Assembly: GCA_043719555.1 (NCBI GenBank)
Contig: JAYSTR010000087.1
Location: 1-30,032 of the forward strand
DNA: 30,032 bases
From: UBA4416 sp043719555
GTDB lineage: Bacteria; Bacteroidota; Bacteroidia; B-17B0; Aurantibacillaceae
Direction: 5' to 3'
Positions 22,612 to 30,032 of the stretch are shown here, piece by piece. Made by a program: the position numbers and the translations under genes. Position 1 is the first letter of the stretch; every line of letters starts with the position of its first letter. The notes below the pieces were generated by a model that ran no database searches, was not told the DNA's origin, and saw only the letters and a list, made by a program, of their open reading frames with translations.

Positions 22612-25600
22612 ATGACAAAAAAAATACTTTTCCTGTTACTATTTCCAATTGCACTAATAGCTCAACAGCATCAATCAGCTATTGAAGAGCAAAGAAATCG
22701 CTATAAAAATTACAATTTTACAACTGATGCCCAATGGGATAGTTTATTTGTTTTTGAAAATGGACCGTCTCCAATAAAAACTACTAATAATGCAAAAACG
22801 AATGCTTGTACTTTAAAGAAAAAAGTGTACGGTTGGCATCCATATTGGGTTGGTTCGGTTTACGCTAATTACGATTGGAGCATGCTAAGCGATTTTTGTT
22901 ATTTTGATTATTCGGTGAGTCCAACAACGGGTAGTAATACCAATGGATCGTTTGCATGGGCTACAAGCGCCGCTGTTACTGCTGCTTTAAGTAATAGTGT
23001 GAATGTGCATTTTTGCGCAACTTTATTTTCTAGTCATTCTACATTTTGGGCAAGTTCAACGGCGCAACAAACATTCATTACTAATGCGATTAACTTATTA
23101 CAGTCGCGTGGTGGTAATGGTATTAATATTGATTTTGAAGGAATGGGAGCGAGTGATAAAGCGCCATTTACAACCTTTATGACAAATTTATGCAATCAGG
23201 TACACGCCGCCAATGCAAACTATCAAGTAACGATGGCATTGTATGCTGTTGATTGGAGCGGAACTTTTGATATGCCAGCATTAAATGCCATTGTGGATGA
23301 TTTTATTATTATGGGCTATGATTATTATTATTCTGGCTCAACAACAGCCGGCCCCGAAGCTCCTTTATATAATTTTCAAACAGGCTATAACCAAACATTA
23401 GCTAAATCGGTTTCGTATTATTTAAATAAAGGCGCTAGCAAAAGTAAATTGTTGTTAGGCTTGCCGTGGTATGGACGCGAGTGGGAAACTGTCGGACAAC
23501 TAGCGCCATCTAGCGTAGTGAGTGGAGGGTTTACTTCATCTCGTACATATAAGTATGTTAGAGATAGTGTACAATATTATTCTCCAACAAATAGACATTG
23601 GGAAGCAAATAGTTTTAATCCTTATTTTTCATATCAAAAAGCAGGAGCGTGGAGACAGTGTTGGATAGATGATAATTATAGTTACGGACGAAAGTTTGAT
23701 ATGGTAAATCAGAGAGGGCTTGGAGGTATTGGTATTTGGGCATTAGGGTACGATAATGGGTATTCTGATTTATGGAATTTAATTAAAGATAAATTTTCGA
23801 GTTGTGCTACAGTTGCTTGTACGGATAGTATTTTTGATATGGGAGGACCCAATAGAAATTATAATGATAACGAAACGTTTGTATACACTCTAGCTCCAAC
23901 GGGAGCAAGTAAAGTACAATTGAATTTTAGTTATGTAGTTACTGAAGCAAATTTTGATACTTTATATGTGTATGACGGACCATCCATTACATCGCCAACC
24001 TTAGGTGTTTATACAGGTACTACCAATACTGCATTTACATTAACATCTTCATCGCCATCGGTTACTATTCGTTTTAGATCAGATGTTTCAACTAATCGTT
24101 CGGGTTTTAAATGTAATTACCAATGTTTGCAAGATGCTGTTATTCCTACAACTCAAATTACAGCTCCATCGGGTTGGATTACACAAAACTTTGTTGCTAA
24201 TTATACTGATACTGATAACGCAGGCGGTTCGGGCATCGAAAAAAGTTTTTACCAACCAACATATTATAATGGAATTGAGTGGCGTGCTAATGGCTTACGT
24301 GGATTTTTTAATGATGATTTTAATACCGGAGCTATTCATCCTAATTGGACAAGTGCTACGGGTACGTGGAGTTTAACATCAGGTGCATTAGTGCAAAGTG
24401 ATGAGACAAATTCTAACACAAATATTTATGCAACGGTAACACAAAGTTTATCAAATAGATATTTGTATAATTTTAAGGGCACTATTGCCGGCACACCAAC
24501 AGGAACAATAGCACCCAATCGCCGAGCAGGAATTTATATTGCTTGCGATGCACCATCACAAACACAACGTGGTAATAGTTATATGATTTGGTTTAGACCC
24601 GATCAAAGTACGATTGAGTTTTATAAATCGGTTGCTAATACTATAGGTTCACCACTTTATACGTTAAATGCTACTATTACACCAAGTGTAACTTACGATT
24701 ATAAAATTAGTTACGATAGAATTACAGGCGAAATAAAAGTGTGGATGAATGATGCCTACATTGGTTCATGGACAGATACTGGAACGCCACATGCTAATGG
24801 CACGGCTGTATCTTTTAGAAGTGGAAATAGTAATTTTAAAATTGATGACTTTAAAGTGTTTCGTTCAAGAGCTGCTTCTAGCAGCATACTTGTTGGTTCT
24901 GCTAATACAAATGATTTATTAAATGAAAATCCAGCACCTACATTTCCTGCTGGTAAAATCACGAGCATTACAAAAGATAATGCTAATAATTTATCTACAG
25001 TTGCAACTAATACTTTAAATGTAGATTGGACTAAGCCAGTTGCATCAACTTTAATAAAAGATGGTTTAACTAATGATATTGATACGACATATATTGGCAC
25101 GCAATTAAGTTTAAACTATACAGCCGCTAAAGACACAAACTCTGGTATTGCAACATATTACTATGCAATTGGAACTACAGCTGGCGCAAAAAACATTGCA
25201 AACTGGACAGCCAACACATCATCCTTAAGTGCTACTAAAACAGGGTTAGCATTAGTAGCAGGGCAAAAATATTATATAATGACGAAAGCCTTAAATGGTG
25301 CTGGTTTAATGGGAGATAGTACGGTGAGTGATGGTGTGTTATATTTATTAGCAACTGGCATTTCGAGTTACGAAAGTTTAAATGAATTATCTGTTTACCC
25401 TAATCCTACAACTGATAAGGCAACAATTAGTATTGTATCAGATGAAAACAAAAAAGCAATGTATACATTAATAGATGCTGAAGGGAAATTAATTGAAACC
25501 AAAGAATTTACTATTTCTGTTGGTATAAACTCTTTAAGTATTGATGCTACTCATTTCAGTAAAGGCATTTATTTTATTCACATCTTTGACAATGGTAAAA

Positions 25601-25629
25601 CAGTTGTTGAGAAATTAATTGTTGAGTAA
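22612..25629 (+). CDS. Secreted GH18 chitinase-like protein with CUB and T9SS domains
   Basis: A 1005-aa modular exported glycosidase. Residues 1-17 form a signal peptide. The GH18 barrel spans about 70-395 with family signature NGINIDFEG (169-177): catalytic E176 and D174 are kept, with N at position 172. YDYYY (236-240) and GIGIWALGYD (372-381) are the conserved later strands. A CUB-like domain follows (about 403-507, CTDSIFDMGG to YQC), then a jelly-roll/LamG-like module (about 560-755), an Fn3-like region and the T9SS type A sorting domain (926-1005, LSVYPNPTTD to KLIVE). It is predicted to act outside the cell on chitin or another N-acetylglucosamine polymer such as peptidoglycan; the substrate is uncertain. 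Its stop overlaps the start of a 49-aa membrane gene (TAATG). Confidence 0.9.
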   Translation: MTKKILFLLLFPIALIAQQHQSAIEEQRNRYKNYNFTTDAQWDSLFVFENGPSPIKTTNNAKTNACTLKKKVYGWHPYWVGSVYANYDWSMLSDFCYFDYSVSPTTGSNTNGSFAWATSAAVTAALSNSVNVHFCATLFSSHSTFWASSTAQQTFITNAINLLQSRGGNGINIDFEGMGASDKAPFTTFMTNLCNQVHAANANYQVTMALYAVDWSGTFDMPALNAIVDDFIIMGYDYYYSGSTTAGPEAPLYNFQTGYNQTLAKSVSYYLNKGASKSKLLLGLPWYGREWETVGQLAPSSVVSGGFTSSRTYKYVRDSVQYYSPTNRHWEANSFNPYFSYQKAGAWRQCWIDDNYSYGRKFDMVNQRGLGGIGIWALGYDNGYSDLWNLIKDKFSSCATVACTDSIFDMGGPNRNYNDNETFVYTLAPTGASKVQLNFSYVVTEANFDTLYVYDGPSITSPTLGVYTGTTNTAFTLTSSSPSVTIRFRSDVSTNRSGFKCNYQCLQDAVIPTTQITAPSGWITQNFVANYTDTDNAGGSGIEKSFYQPTYYNGIEWRANGLRGFFNDDFNTGAIHPNWTSATGTWSLTSGALVQSDETNSNTNIYATVTQSLSNRYLYNFKGTIAGTPTGTIAPNRRAGIYIACDAPSQTQRGNSYMIWFRPDQSTIEFYKSVANTIGSPLYTLNATITPSVTYDYKISYDRITGEIKVWMNDAYIGSWTDTGTPHANGTAVSFRSGNSNFKIDDFKVFRSRAASSSILVGSANTNDLLNENPAPTFPAGKITSITKDNANNLSTVATNTLNVDWTKPVASTLIKDGLTNDIDTTYIGTQLSLNYTAAKDTNSGIATYYYAIGTTAGAKNIANWTANTSSLSATKTGLALVAGQKYYIMTKALNGAGLMGDSTVSDGVLYLLATGISSYESLNELSVYPNPTTDKATISIVSDENKKAMYTLIDAEGKLIETKEFTISVGINSLSIDATHFSKGIYFIHIFDNGKTVVEKLIVE

Positions 25630-25778
25630 TGTTTTTATTTATTTTGCGCACATATCTTAATGCTAATACTAGCTATAAAAATTACCCTGAATGGGCAATT
25701 TATTTAGCTTTATTAATCACAACCTTTTTAATTTATATATTTTTTAAAAATATATTCAGAAAAAAAAAAGGTAAATAG
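25629..25778 (+). CDS. Small single-helix membrane protein (49 aa)
   Basis: A short gene with tight junctions at both ends: its ATG shares the A of the GH18 stop (TAATG) and its TAG lies 3 bases before the glycosyltransferase ATG. The 49-aa product begins MFLFILRTYLNANTSYKNYP and has one clear membrane helix (about residues 22-40, WAIYLALLITTFLIYIFF), ending in the basic tail FRKKKGK. The basic tail suggests a cytoplasmic C-terminus. The coupling to both neighbours is the main evidence that it is translated. No family recognised; a role with either neighbour is speculation. Confidence 0.6.
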   Translation: MFLFILRTYLNANTSYKNYPEWAIYLALLITTFLIYIFFKNIFRKKKGK

Positions 25779-25781
25779 ATT

Positions 25782-26882
25782 ATGCCGTCAATCCTTATCA
25801 TAGCCGACCATCGTTTAAATCGCTCGCCTAGTCAGCGATACCGATTTGAACAATATTTAAGTTTCTTTACAGAAAATAATTTTACTTGGGAGTTATCCGA
25901 AATTATTACTGAAAAAGATGATGCTATATTTTATCATCCAGGTAACTATTTGCAAAAAGCTTGGATTATGCTTAAATCATTGGCTATTCGCTTAAAAGAT
26001 TTACAACGAGCTAAAAATTTTGATATCGTTTTTATTCAGCGCGAAGCATTATTATTAGGGTCTAGTTTTTTCGAAAAACAACTTTATAAACGTAGTAAGG
26101 TTGTGTTTGATTTTGATGATAGTATTTGGTTATTAGATACATCACCCGAAAATAAAAAATTTGAGTTTTTAAAAAATCCTGATAAAACAAAAATTAACAT
26201 ACAGCACGCACACGCTGTTATTGCTGGTAATCAATTCTTGGCAAACTATGCGAAGCAGTTTAATAAAAATACAATTGTTATTCCTACAACGATTGATACT
26301 GATTTTCATATCCCTAAACCAGAATATCGTAATAGACTCGACTTCGAACGAACTGACAAAAAAATAGTAATAGGTTGGAGTGGCAGTATTAGTACTATTA
26401 AGCATTTTGAAATGGCTATTCCTGTATTAAAAGATGTACTAAAAAAATATCCTCATCAAGTTGAAATTCACGTTATAGGGCAAGGTAATTATTCGCATCC
26501 TGATGTAGATGTTGTTTTTAAAAATTGGAGTGCACATACAGAAGTAGAAGATTTGAATTGCTTTGATATTGGTATCATGCCGTTACCAAATGATGAATGG
26601 GTTAAAGGTAAGTGTGGCTTAAAAGGATTGTCTTATATGGCTTGTGGTGTTGCTACGGTTATGTCGGCAGTTGGTGTAAATACAGATATTATCGAGCACG
26701 GTAAAAATGGTTTTGTTGTTTCATTTGACGAAGAATGGATTTCTGTTTTATCTCAACTGATTGAAAATGTTGATTTACGCCATACAATTGGCAACAATGG
26801 TAGAAAAACAGTTGTAGAAAACTACTCAGTACAGGCTAATAAAATTAAGTATTTAGAGGTTTTGAAATCTCTTATAAAATAG
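25782..26882 (+). CDS. GT-B glycosyltransferase, GT4-like
   Basis: A 366-aa cytoplasmic or membrane-peripheral sugar transferase. The N-terminal Rossmann half starts MPSILIIADHRLNRSPSQRY and contains FDFDDSIWL (109-117). The C-terminal half contains the nucleotide-sugar-binding region: GWSGSISTIKHFE (198-210), the VIGQG strand, then K275-G-K277-C-G-L-K281 and YMACGVATVMS (285-295), the E-x7-E-like loop region of GT4 enzymes, though with a K/G-rich variant. It probably adds a sugar to a surface polysaccharide or lipid. The donor and acceptor cannot be told. It starts 3 bases after the 49-aa membrane gene and is co-directional with GH18, suggesting a common transcript. Confidence 0.85.
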   Translation: MPSILIIADHRLNRSPSQRYRFEQYLSFFTENNFTWELSEIITEKDDAIFYHPGNYLQKAWIMLKSLAIRLKDLQRAKNFDIVFIQREALLLGSSFFEKQLYKRSKVVFDFDDSIWLLDTSPENKKFEFLKNPDKTKINIQHAHAVIAGNQFLANYAKQFNKNTIVIPTTIDTDFHIPKPEYRNRLDFERTDKKIVIGWSGSISTIKHFEMAIPVLKDVLKKYPHQVEIHVIGQGNYSHPDVDVVFKNWSAHTEVEDLNCFDIGIMPLPNDEWVKGKCGLKGLSYMACGVATVMSAVGVNTDIIEHGKNGFVVSFDEEWISVLSQLIENVDLRHTIGNNGRKTVVENYSVQANKIKYLEVLKSLIK

Positions 26883-26890
26883 TAGATTTA
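26861..26890 (+). promoter_or_regulatory. Weak candidate promoter for gcvT
   Basis: TTTG (26861-26864), 18 bases, then TAGATTTA (26883-26890): one base short of ideal spacing and one mismatch in the -7 box. The leader to the gcvT ATG would be about 30 bases. Confidence 0.3.
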
Positions 26891-26928
26891 CTTTCTCTAA
26901 AACCCAAATAATTCAGAAAAATATATTT

Positions 26929-28011
26929 ATGAAAAACACAGCACTTACACAAAAACACATTTCATTAGGCGCTAAAATGGTGCCATTTGCAGGCTACAAT
27001 ATGCCAGTATCATACACGGGTTTAAACGAGGAGCATGCCGTTGTTCGTAATGGTGTAGGTGTATTTGATGTAAGTCACATGGGTGAATTTATTTTAAAGG
27101 GTGATAATGCACTTAACTTAATTCAAAAAGTAACTAGTAATGATGCGTCTGTTTTAACGGATGGAAAAGCGCAATACTCTTGCTTGCCAAATGATGATGG
27201 TGGAATTGTTGATGATTTAATTGTGTATCGAATAAATGAAAAATCATATATGTTGGTTGTAAATGCATCCAATATTGCAAAAGATTGGAACTGGATAAAA
27301 CAGAATGATACGTGGGATGTTGAAATGCACGATATATCTGAAAAAACATCGTTATTGGCTATACAAGGACCGAATGCAATTCATACATTACAAAAATTAA
27401 CGGATGTTGTATTGGCTGATATCCCTTATTATTCATTTGCAAAAGGCAAATTTAGTGGAGTTGATAATGTTGTTATTTCTAATACAGGATATACAGGTGC
27501 CGGTGGTTTCGAGATTTATTTTGAAAATGAACATGCTGTTAAAATTTGGGATGCTGTTTTTGAAGCTGGTAAAGAATTTGATATTAAACCAATAGGCTTA
27601 GGAGCTCGTGATACATTACGTTTAGAGATGGGCTTTTGTTTATATGGTAATGATATAAATGATACAACCTCACCAATTGAAGCTGGCTTAGGTTGGATTA
27701 CAAAATTTACAAAAGATTTCACGAATCGTGCAGCTATTGAAAAACAAAAAACTGATGGCGTAACTAAAAAATTAGTTGGATTTGAAATGATTGATAGAGG
27801 TATTCCTCGTCATGATTACGTAATTGCAGACGCTAACGGTCACACAATTGGAGTTGTAACATCTGGAACGCAATCTCCGACTTTAAATAAAGCTATTGGT
27901 ATGGGTTACGTTAATAAAGATTTCTCTAAATCAGATACTGAAATTTTTGTAATGATTAGAGATAAGGCTATTAAAGCTAAAGTTTGTAAAATGCCATTTT
28001 TAAAAAAGTAA
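26929..28011 (+). CDS. gcvT: Aminomethyltransferase, glycine cleavage T-protein
   Basis: Transfers the methylene group from aminomethylated H-protein lipoate to tetrahydrofolate, releasing ammonia, in glycine breakdown and one-carbon supply; cytoplasmic. 360 aa, typical for GcvT. Recognisable blocks: N-terminal HISLGAKMVPFAGYNMPVSY, FDVSHMGEF, LAIQGPNA, NTGYTGAGGFEIYF, GARDTLRLEMGFCLYGNDI and the C-terminal GVVTSGTQSPTLNKAIGMGY. The folate-binding folds of GCV_T and the C-terminal barrel are both complete. The other glycine cleavage genes (gcvH, gcvP) are not in the window, which is common in this phylum. An inverted repeat separates it from the ComB gene. Confidence 0.95.
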   Translation: MKNTALTQKHISLGAKMVPFAGYNMPVSYTGLNEEHAVVRNGVGVFDVSHMGEFILKGDNALNLIQKVTSNDASVLTDGKAQYSCLPNDDGGIVDDLIVYRINEKSYMLVVNASNIAKDWNWIKQNDTWDVEMHDISEKTSLLAIQGPNAIHTLQKLTDVVLADIPYYSFAKGKFSGVDNVVISNTGYTGAGGFEIYFENEHAVKIWDAVFEAGKEFDIKPIGLGARDTLRLEMGFCLYGNDINDTTSPIEAGLGWITKFTKDFTNRAAIEKQKTDGVTKKLVGFEMIDRGIPRHDYVIADANGHTIGVVTSGTQSPTLNKAIGMGYVNKDFSKSDTEIFVMIRDKAIKAKVCKMPFLKK

Positions 28012-28022
28012 GTCTTTAATTG

Positions 28023-28073
28023 TGAGATATAAATTATAAGTGTGAATAACGTTACTTAATAATTTATATCTCA
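28023..28073. repeat. 15-bp perfect inverted repeat between gcvT and comB
   Basis: TGAGATATAAATTAT (28023-28037) and ATAATTTATATCTCA (28059-28073) are perfect reverse complements around a 21-base loop. No T run follows, so it is not a standard rho-independent terminator. It begins 12 bases after the gcvT stop and ends 18 bases before the comB ATG. Confidence 0.7.
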
Positions 28074-28091
28074 ACATTCATAACTAAATAG

Positions 28092-28802
28092 ATGAATATA
28101 GAAGTTTGTTATACGCCTCAAGCCTATCCATTGTTTCATAAAGATGATGCAATTGTAGTTGTAATCGATGTTTTTAGAGCAACCTCTGCTATCGTGACAG
28201 CATTTTATAATGGTGTTGCTAAAATGATTCCAGTTGCAAGTGTTGAAGAAGCCCTTGAATACCAAAAAAATGGTTTTATGGCTGCGGCTGAGCGCAATGG
28301 TGAAATGATTGAAGGATTTGAACTTGGAAATAGTCCGTTTGGTTATATGAATAGTAAAGTAAAAGGTAAAACTATTGCTATTTCTACAACCAATGGTACA
28401 CAAGCAATTGAAGTAAGTCGTAAAGCATCAAAAATTATTGTAGGTAGTTTCTTAAATATTGATGTGTTGTGCGAATATTTAGTTGAACAAAATAAGGATG
28501 TGATTTTGCTTTGCGCAGGATGGAAAAATAAATTTAATTTAGAAGATACCGTTTTTGCTGGCGCAGTAGTTGATAAATTAACAAGTACTAATATATCACT
28601 TGAAATTACTTGTGATTCGGCTATAGCTGCAAAGCATTTGTATAGTATTGCAAAAACTGATTTGTTTGCATTTTTAGGAAATTCATCACACCGTAATCGT
28701 TTAGCAAAATTGGATTTAGAAAGAGATATTAAATACTGTTTAACGCCTAATCTTTGCCCAATTATTCCAGTTATGGAGGGTAAGTACTTAGTTAAATTAT
28801 AA
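28092..28802 (+). CDS. ComB family 2-phosphosulfolactate phosphatase
   Basis: A 236-aa member of the ComB family, which hydrolyses 2-phosphosulfolactate to sulfolactate (EC 3.1.3.71); in methanogens this is the second step of coenzyme M synthesis. Family motifs: VVIDVFRATSAIVTA (23-37), ERNGEMIEGFELGNSP (67-82), ISTTNGTQAI (97-106) and CAGWKNKFNLEDTVFAG (141-157). Bacteroidota do not make coenzyme M, so the physiological substrate is open; involvement in sulfolactate or sulfonate metabolism is a possible role but is inference. The next gene begins after a single base. Confidence 0.88.
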   Translation: MNIEVCYTPQAYPLFHKDDAIVVVIDVFRATSAIVTAFYNGVAKMIPVASVEEALEYQKNGFMAAAERNGEMIEGFELGNSPFGYMNSKVKGKTIAISTTNGTQAIEVSRKASKIIVGSFLNIDVLCEYLVEQNKDVILLCAGWKNKFNLEDTVFAGAVVDKLTSTNISLEITCDSAIAAKHLYSIAKTDLFAFLGNSSHRNRLAKLDLERDIKYCLTPNLCPIIPVMEGKYLVKL

Positions 28803-28803
28803 G

Positions 28804-29358
28804 ATGGAAAACGTTATTGTAATTAGCAAACGTTGCTCGGTACTAATAAAAGATAATGTATTTAGTTTGGTTGTTTTACCAACTGATAATCAAAAAAAAA
28901 CTAATTTATTGTTTTTGTGGTTACTTGCCTGGAGTGTTTGTGGTATCATTATTATTGCTAATTATTTCAAATTAAATACAACTAACGAAAAACTGATGAT
29001 TTTAATTTGGTTGGCTTTTTGGGCTTATTTTGAGTTTAAAGTGGTTCGTGTATTTATGTGGAAACGTTTTGGCAAAGAAAAATTATGGATAAAAAATGGC
29101 GTAATACATTATCAGCAAGAAATTTCTGGTAGAGGTAAAATACAAACCTATGATGTAAATTTAGTTACAGAATTTGTTTTAATTCCAATTGAGGAAAGAA
29201 ATTTTTTAGACAACATAAATCAATCGTTTTGGGTAAAAGGTGGCGAGCGTTTGTTATTTATTTTTCAAGGAAAATACATTAAGCTTGGAATGCAACTTAC
29301 GGATGAAGAAGCCAATCAGAGTATAAAGGCAATAAATAAATTTTTGAAAAAAAATTAA
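28804..29358 (+). CDS. Uncharacterised two-helix membrane protein
   Basis: A 184-aa protein of no recognised family. After an N-terminal beta-like stretch (VIVISKRCSVLIKDNVFSLVVLP), two adjacent membrane helices occur: LLFLWLLAWSVCGIIIIANYF (about 36-56) and LMILIWLAFWAYFEFKVV (about 63-80). The remainder is soluble and beta-rich (KLWIKNGVIHYQQEISGRGK, ERLLFIFQGKYIKLGMQL), ending in a helix with EEANQSIKAINKFLKK. This layout resembles PH-like membrane proteins, but I cannot confirm that. It starts one base after the comB stop and its stop is immediately followed by a perfect palindromic terminator, so it is the last gene of the transcript. Confidence 0.8.
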   Translation: MENVIVISKRCSVLIKDNVFSLVVLPTDNQKKTNLLFLWLLAWSVCGIIIIANYFKLNTTNEKLMILIWLAFWAYFEFKVVRVFMWKRFGKEKLWIKNGVIHYQQEISGRGKIQTYDVNLVTEFVLIPIEERNFLDNINQSFWVKGGERLLFIFQGKYIKLGMQLTDEEANQSIKAINKFLKKN

Positions 29359-29395
29359 GCATAAAAAAACCGAAATTATTTCGGTTTTTTTATGC
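29359..29395. terminator. Bidirectional terminator, perfect 17-bp stem
   Basis: GCATAAAAAAACCGAAA and TTTCGGTTTTTTTATGC are exact reverse complements around TTA. A-rich and T-rich flanks inside the stem give a U tract in both directions, fitting the convergent genes on either side. It starts on the base after the upstream stop codon. Confidence 0.88.
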
Positions 29396-29412
29396 TTTTA
29401 AATTGATTGATT

Positions 29413-29610
29413 TTATTTCAAATAAGTATCAATCGAATAAATATTTTCTACCAAAATGTGCTCGATTAAATTTGTAAACAAACTCTCGTCTGTTAAAATT
29501 AATTCTGTAGCAGGTATAAACTTTATTCTTCCTTCATATTCTCCATCTATAATGGTACCGTATTTTCTAACACCATTTTTCAAAACAATCATTGCCTGTG
29601 TCGTATTCAT
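29413..29610 (-). CDS. Uncharacterised 65-aa protein with strong Shine-Dalgarno site
   Basis: A short soluble protein, MNTTQAMIVLKNGVRKYGTI at the N-terminus, then a beta-rich body (GRIKFIPATELILTDES) and ENIYSIDTYLK at the end. No membrane helix or signal peptide and no family I can name; the small beta-rich layout suggests a barrel-like or regulatory domain. The start is the ATG at 29610 rather than the in-frame ATG at 29655, because AAGGAGG lies at 29622-29616, 5 bases upstream of it, the spacing of a Shine-Dalgarno site. An exact -7 match TATGTTTG lies at 29648-29641 on the same strand, inside the longer reading frame, so the longer start would not be on that transcript. Confidence 0.75.
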   Translation of the reverse strand: MNTTQAMIVLKNGVRKYGTIIDGEYEGRIKFIPATELILTDESLFTNLIEHILVENIYSIDTYLK

Positions 29611-29615
29611 AATTT

Positions 29616-29622
29616 CCTCCTT
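29616..29622 (-). promoter_or_regulatory. Shine-Dalgarno site AAGGAGG
   Basis: The minus strand reads AAGGAGGAAATT ATG, a strong anti-16S match that decides the start at 29610. Such sites are rare in front of Bacteroidota genes, and no other gene in this window shows one as strong. Confidence 0.75.
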
Positions 29623-29640
29623 TTTTGTTATTTCTAAAAA

Positions 29641-29648
29641 CAAACATA
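29641..29648 (-). promoter_or_regulatory. -7 promoter element for 65-aa gene
   Basis: The minus strand reads TATGTTTG, an exact TAnnTTTG match 30 bases upstream of the ATG at 29610. No TTTG is found at the -33 position. Confidence 0.4.
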
Positions 29649-29746
29649 ATGCCACAAACTTAAATAAATGTTAATTAACAGTTACTAGACTGTGAAATAC
29701 CTCGTTTGGTGAGTGAAAATGAAATAATCGTCTGTAATTAACGTAA

Positions 29747-29777
29747 AAAAGCCATCCTTTAAATGAGGATGGCTTTT
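29747..29777 (-). terminator. Rho-independent terminator of thioredoxin gene
   Basis: AAAAGCCATCC (29747-29757) and GGATGGCTTTT (29767-29777) form an 11-bp perfect stem with a 9-base loop. Read on the minus strand it ends in a run of six T (29750-29745), 22 bases past the trxA stop. Confidence 0.85.
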
Positions 29778-29799
29778 CGGAATTCAAAAAATAGGAGAA

Positions 29800-30032
29800 T
29801 TACATATGTGAGTTTAATTTATCAGCTAAAACATTTTTAGCTGCAACGCCAACGTGTTTTTCTACAACTTCACCGTTTTTGAAAAATAAAATTGTAGGAA
29901 TATTTCTGATACCAAACTGTGCTGATATACCTGAATTGTTATCTACATTTACTTTTCCAACTACTGCTTTGCCTGCATATTCAGTTGCTAATTCTTCTAC
30001 TACCGGACCAACCATACGGCAAGGACCACACC
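29800..30032 (-). CDS. trxA: Thioredoxin, 5' end cut by window edge
   Basis: A small redox protein that reduces disulfides in cytoplasmic targets such as ribonucleotide reductase. The visible 77 residues begin with the active-site motif (W)CGPCRM at the right edge, with Cys codons at 30030-30028 and 30021-30019, and continue through VGKVNVDNN, the cis-Pro loop RNIPTILFF and a final helix. About 30 N-terminal residues lie beyond the window. An ATG at 30015 is the Met within CGPCRM, not a start. The stop is followed by a strong terminator. Sequence features are those of an ordinary thioredoxin rather than a membrane-tethered relative, although the missing N-terminus could hold a signal peptide. 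Confidence 0.9.
   Translation of the reverse strand, partial: CGPCRMVGPVVEELATEYAGKAVVGKVNVDNNSGISAQFGIRNIPTILFFKNGEVVEKHVGVAAKNVLADKLNSHM

Noticed and set aside
28023..28073. Rho-independent terminator of gcvT
   Set aside because: A good stem but no T run on either strand and a long 21-base loop.

Overview
The window is a piece of a low-GC (about one third G+C), non-methanogen bacterial genome that is almost certainly from the phylum Bacteroidota. The evidence: three secreted proteins end in type IX secretion (T9SS) C-terminal sorting domains with the YPNP motif; a textbook Bacteroidota promoter (TTTG-N19-TATCTTTG) precedes rpmH; most genes lack Shine-Dalgarno sequences; and families typical of the phylum are present (DUF4175, periplasmic TPR/SpoIIE phosphatases, YwqK-type MORN lipoprotein). 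Class and genus cannot be fixed from sequence alone.

Layout. 1-95 is an anomalous GC-rich edge that reads as a CHAT-like peptide and looks like a chimeric join. 94-2073 is the C-terminal part of a PKD-repeat T9SS adhesin-like protein, followed by rdgB (nucleotide-pool sanitation), a TIMP/NTR-like secreted protein, inorganic pyrophosphatase and a DEAD-box helicase. The helicase is bracketed by hairpin repeats. 5290-6514 is mostly intergenic around one orphan 145-aa gene, which is preceded by four TTAAC boxes at exact 11-bp spacing. 6515-11257 is a + strand run: polyprenyl diphosphate synthase, MORN lipoprotein, an outer-membrane barrel protein that probably starts at CTG, and a secreted M1 aminopeptidase.

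11259-22198 is a long minus-strand block, read right to left: ABC exporter, two tandem TPR/SpoIIE sensor phosphatases, the giant coiled-coil membrane protein DUF4175, an RsbW-like HATPase kinase, a tiny two-helix membrane protein, and ybeY. It looks like a partner-switching signalling module joined to an envelope protein. No STAS antagonist or sigma factor is in view.

22288-30032 contains rpmH (51 aa) with its own promoter and terminator; a modular GH18 chitinase-like T9SS protein coupled to a 49-aa membrane protein and a GT4 glycosyltransferase; gcvT, a ComB-family phosphatase and a membrane protein, closed by a perfect 17-bp palindromic terminator; then on the minus strand a 65-aa gene with an unusually strong Shine-Dalgarno site, and the 3' part of thioredoxin cut by the window end.

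No tRNA, rRNA, CRISPR array, transposase or prophage gene was recognised. Most of the window is ordinary chromosome. The most unusual items are the 11-bp-phased TTAAC array, the CTG-start barrel protein, the tandem SpoIIE module, two small membrane genes of 49 and 60 codons, and the chimeric left edge.
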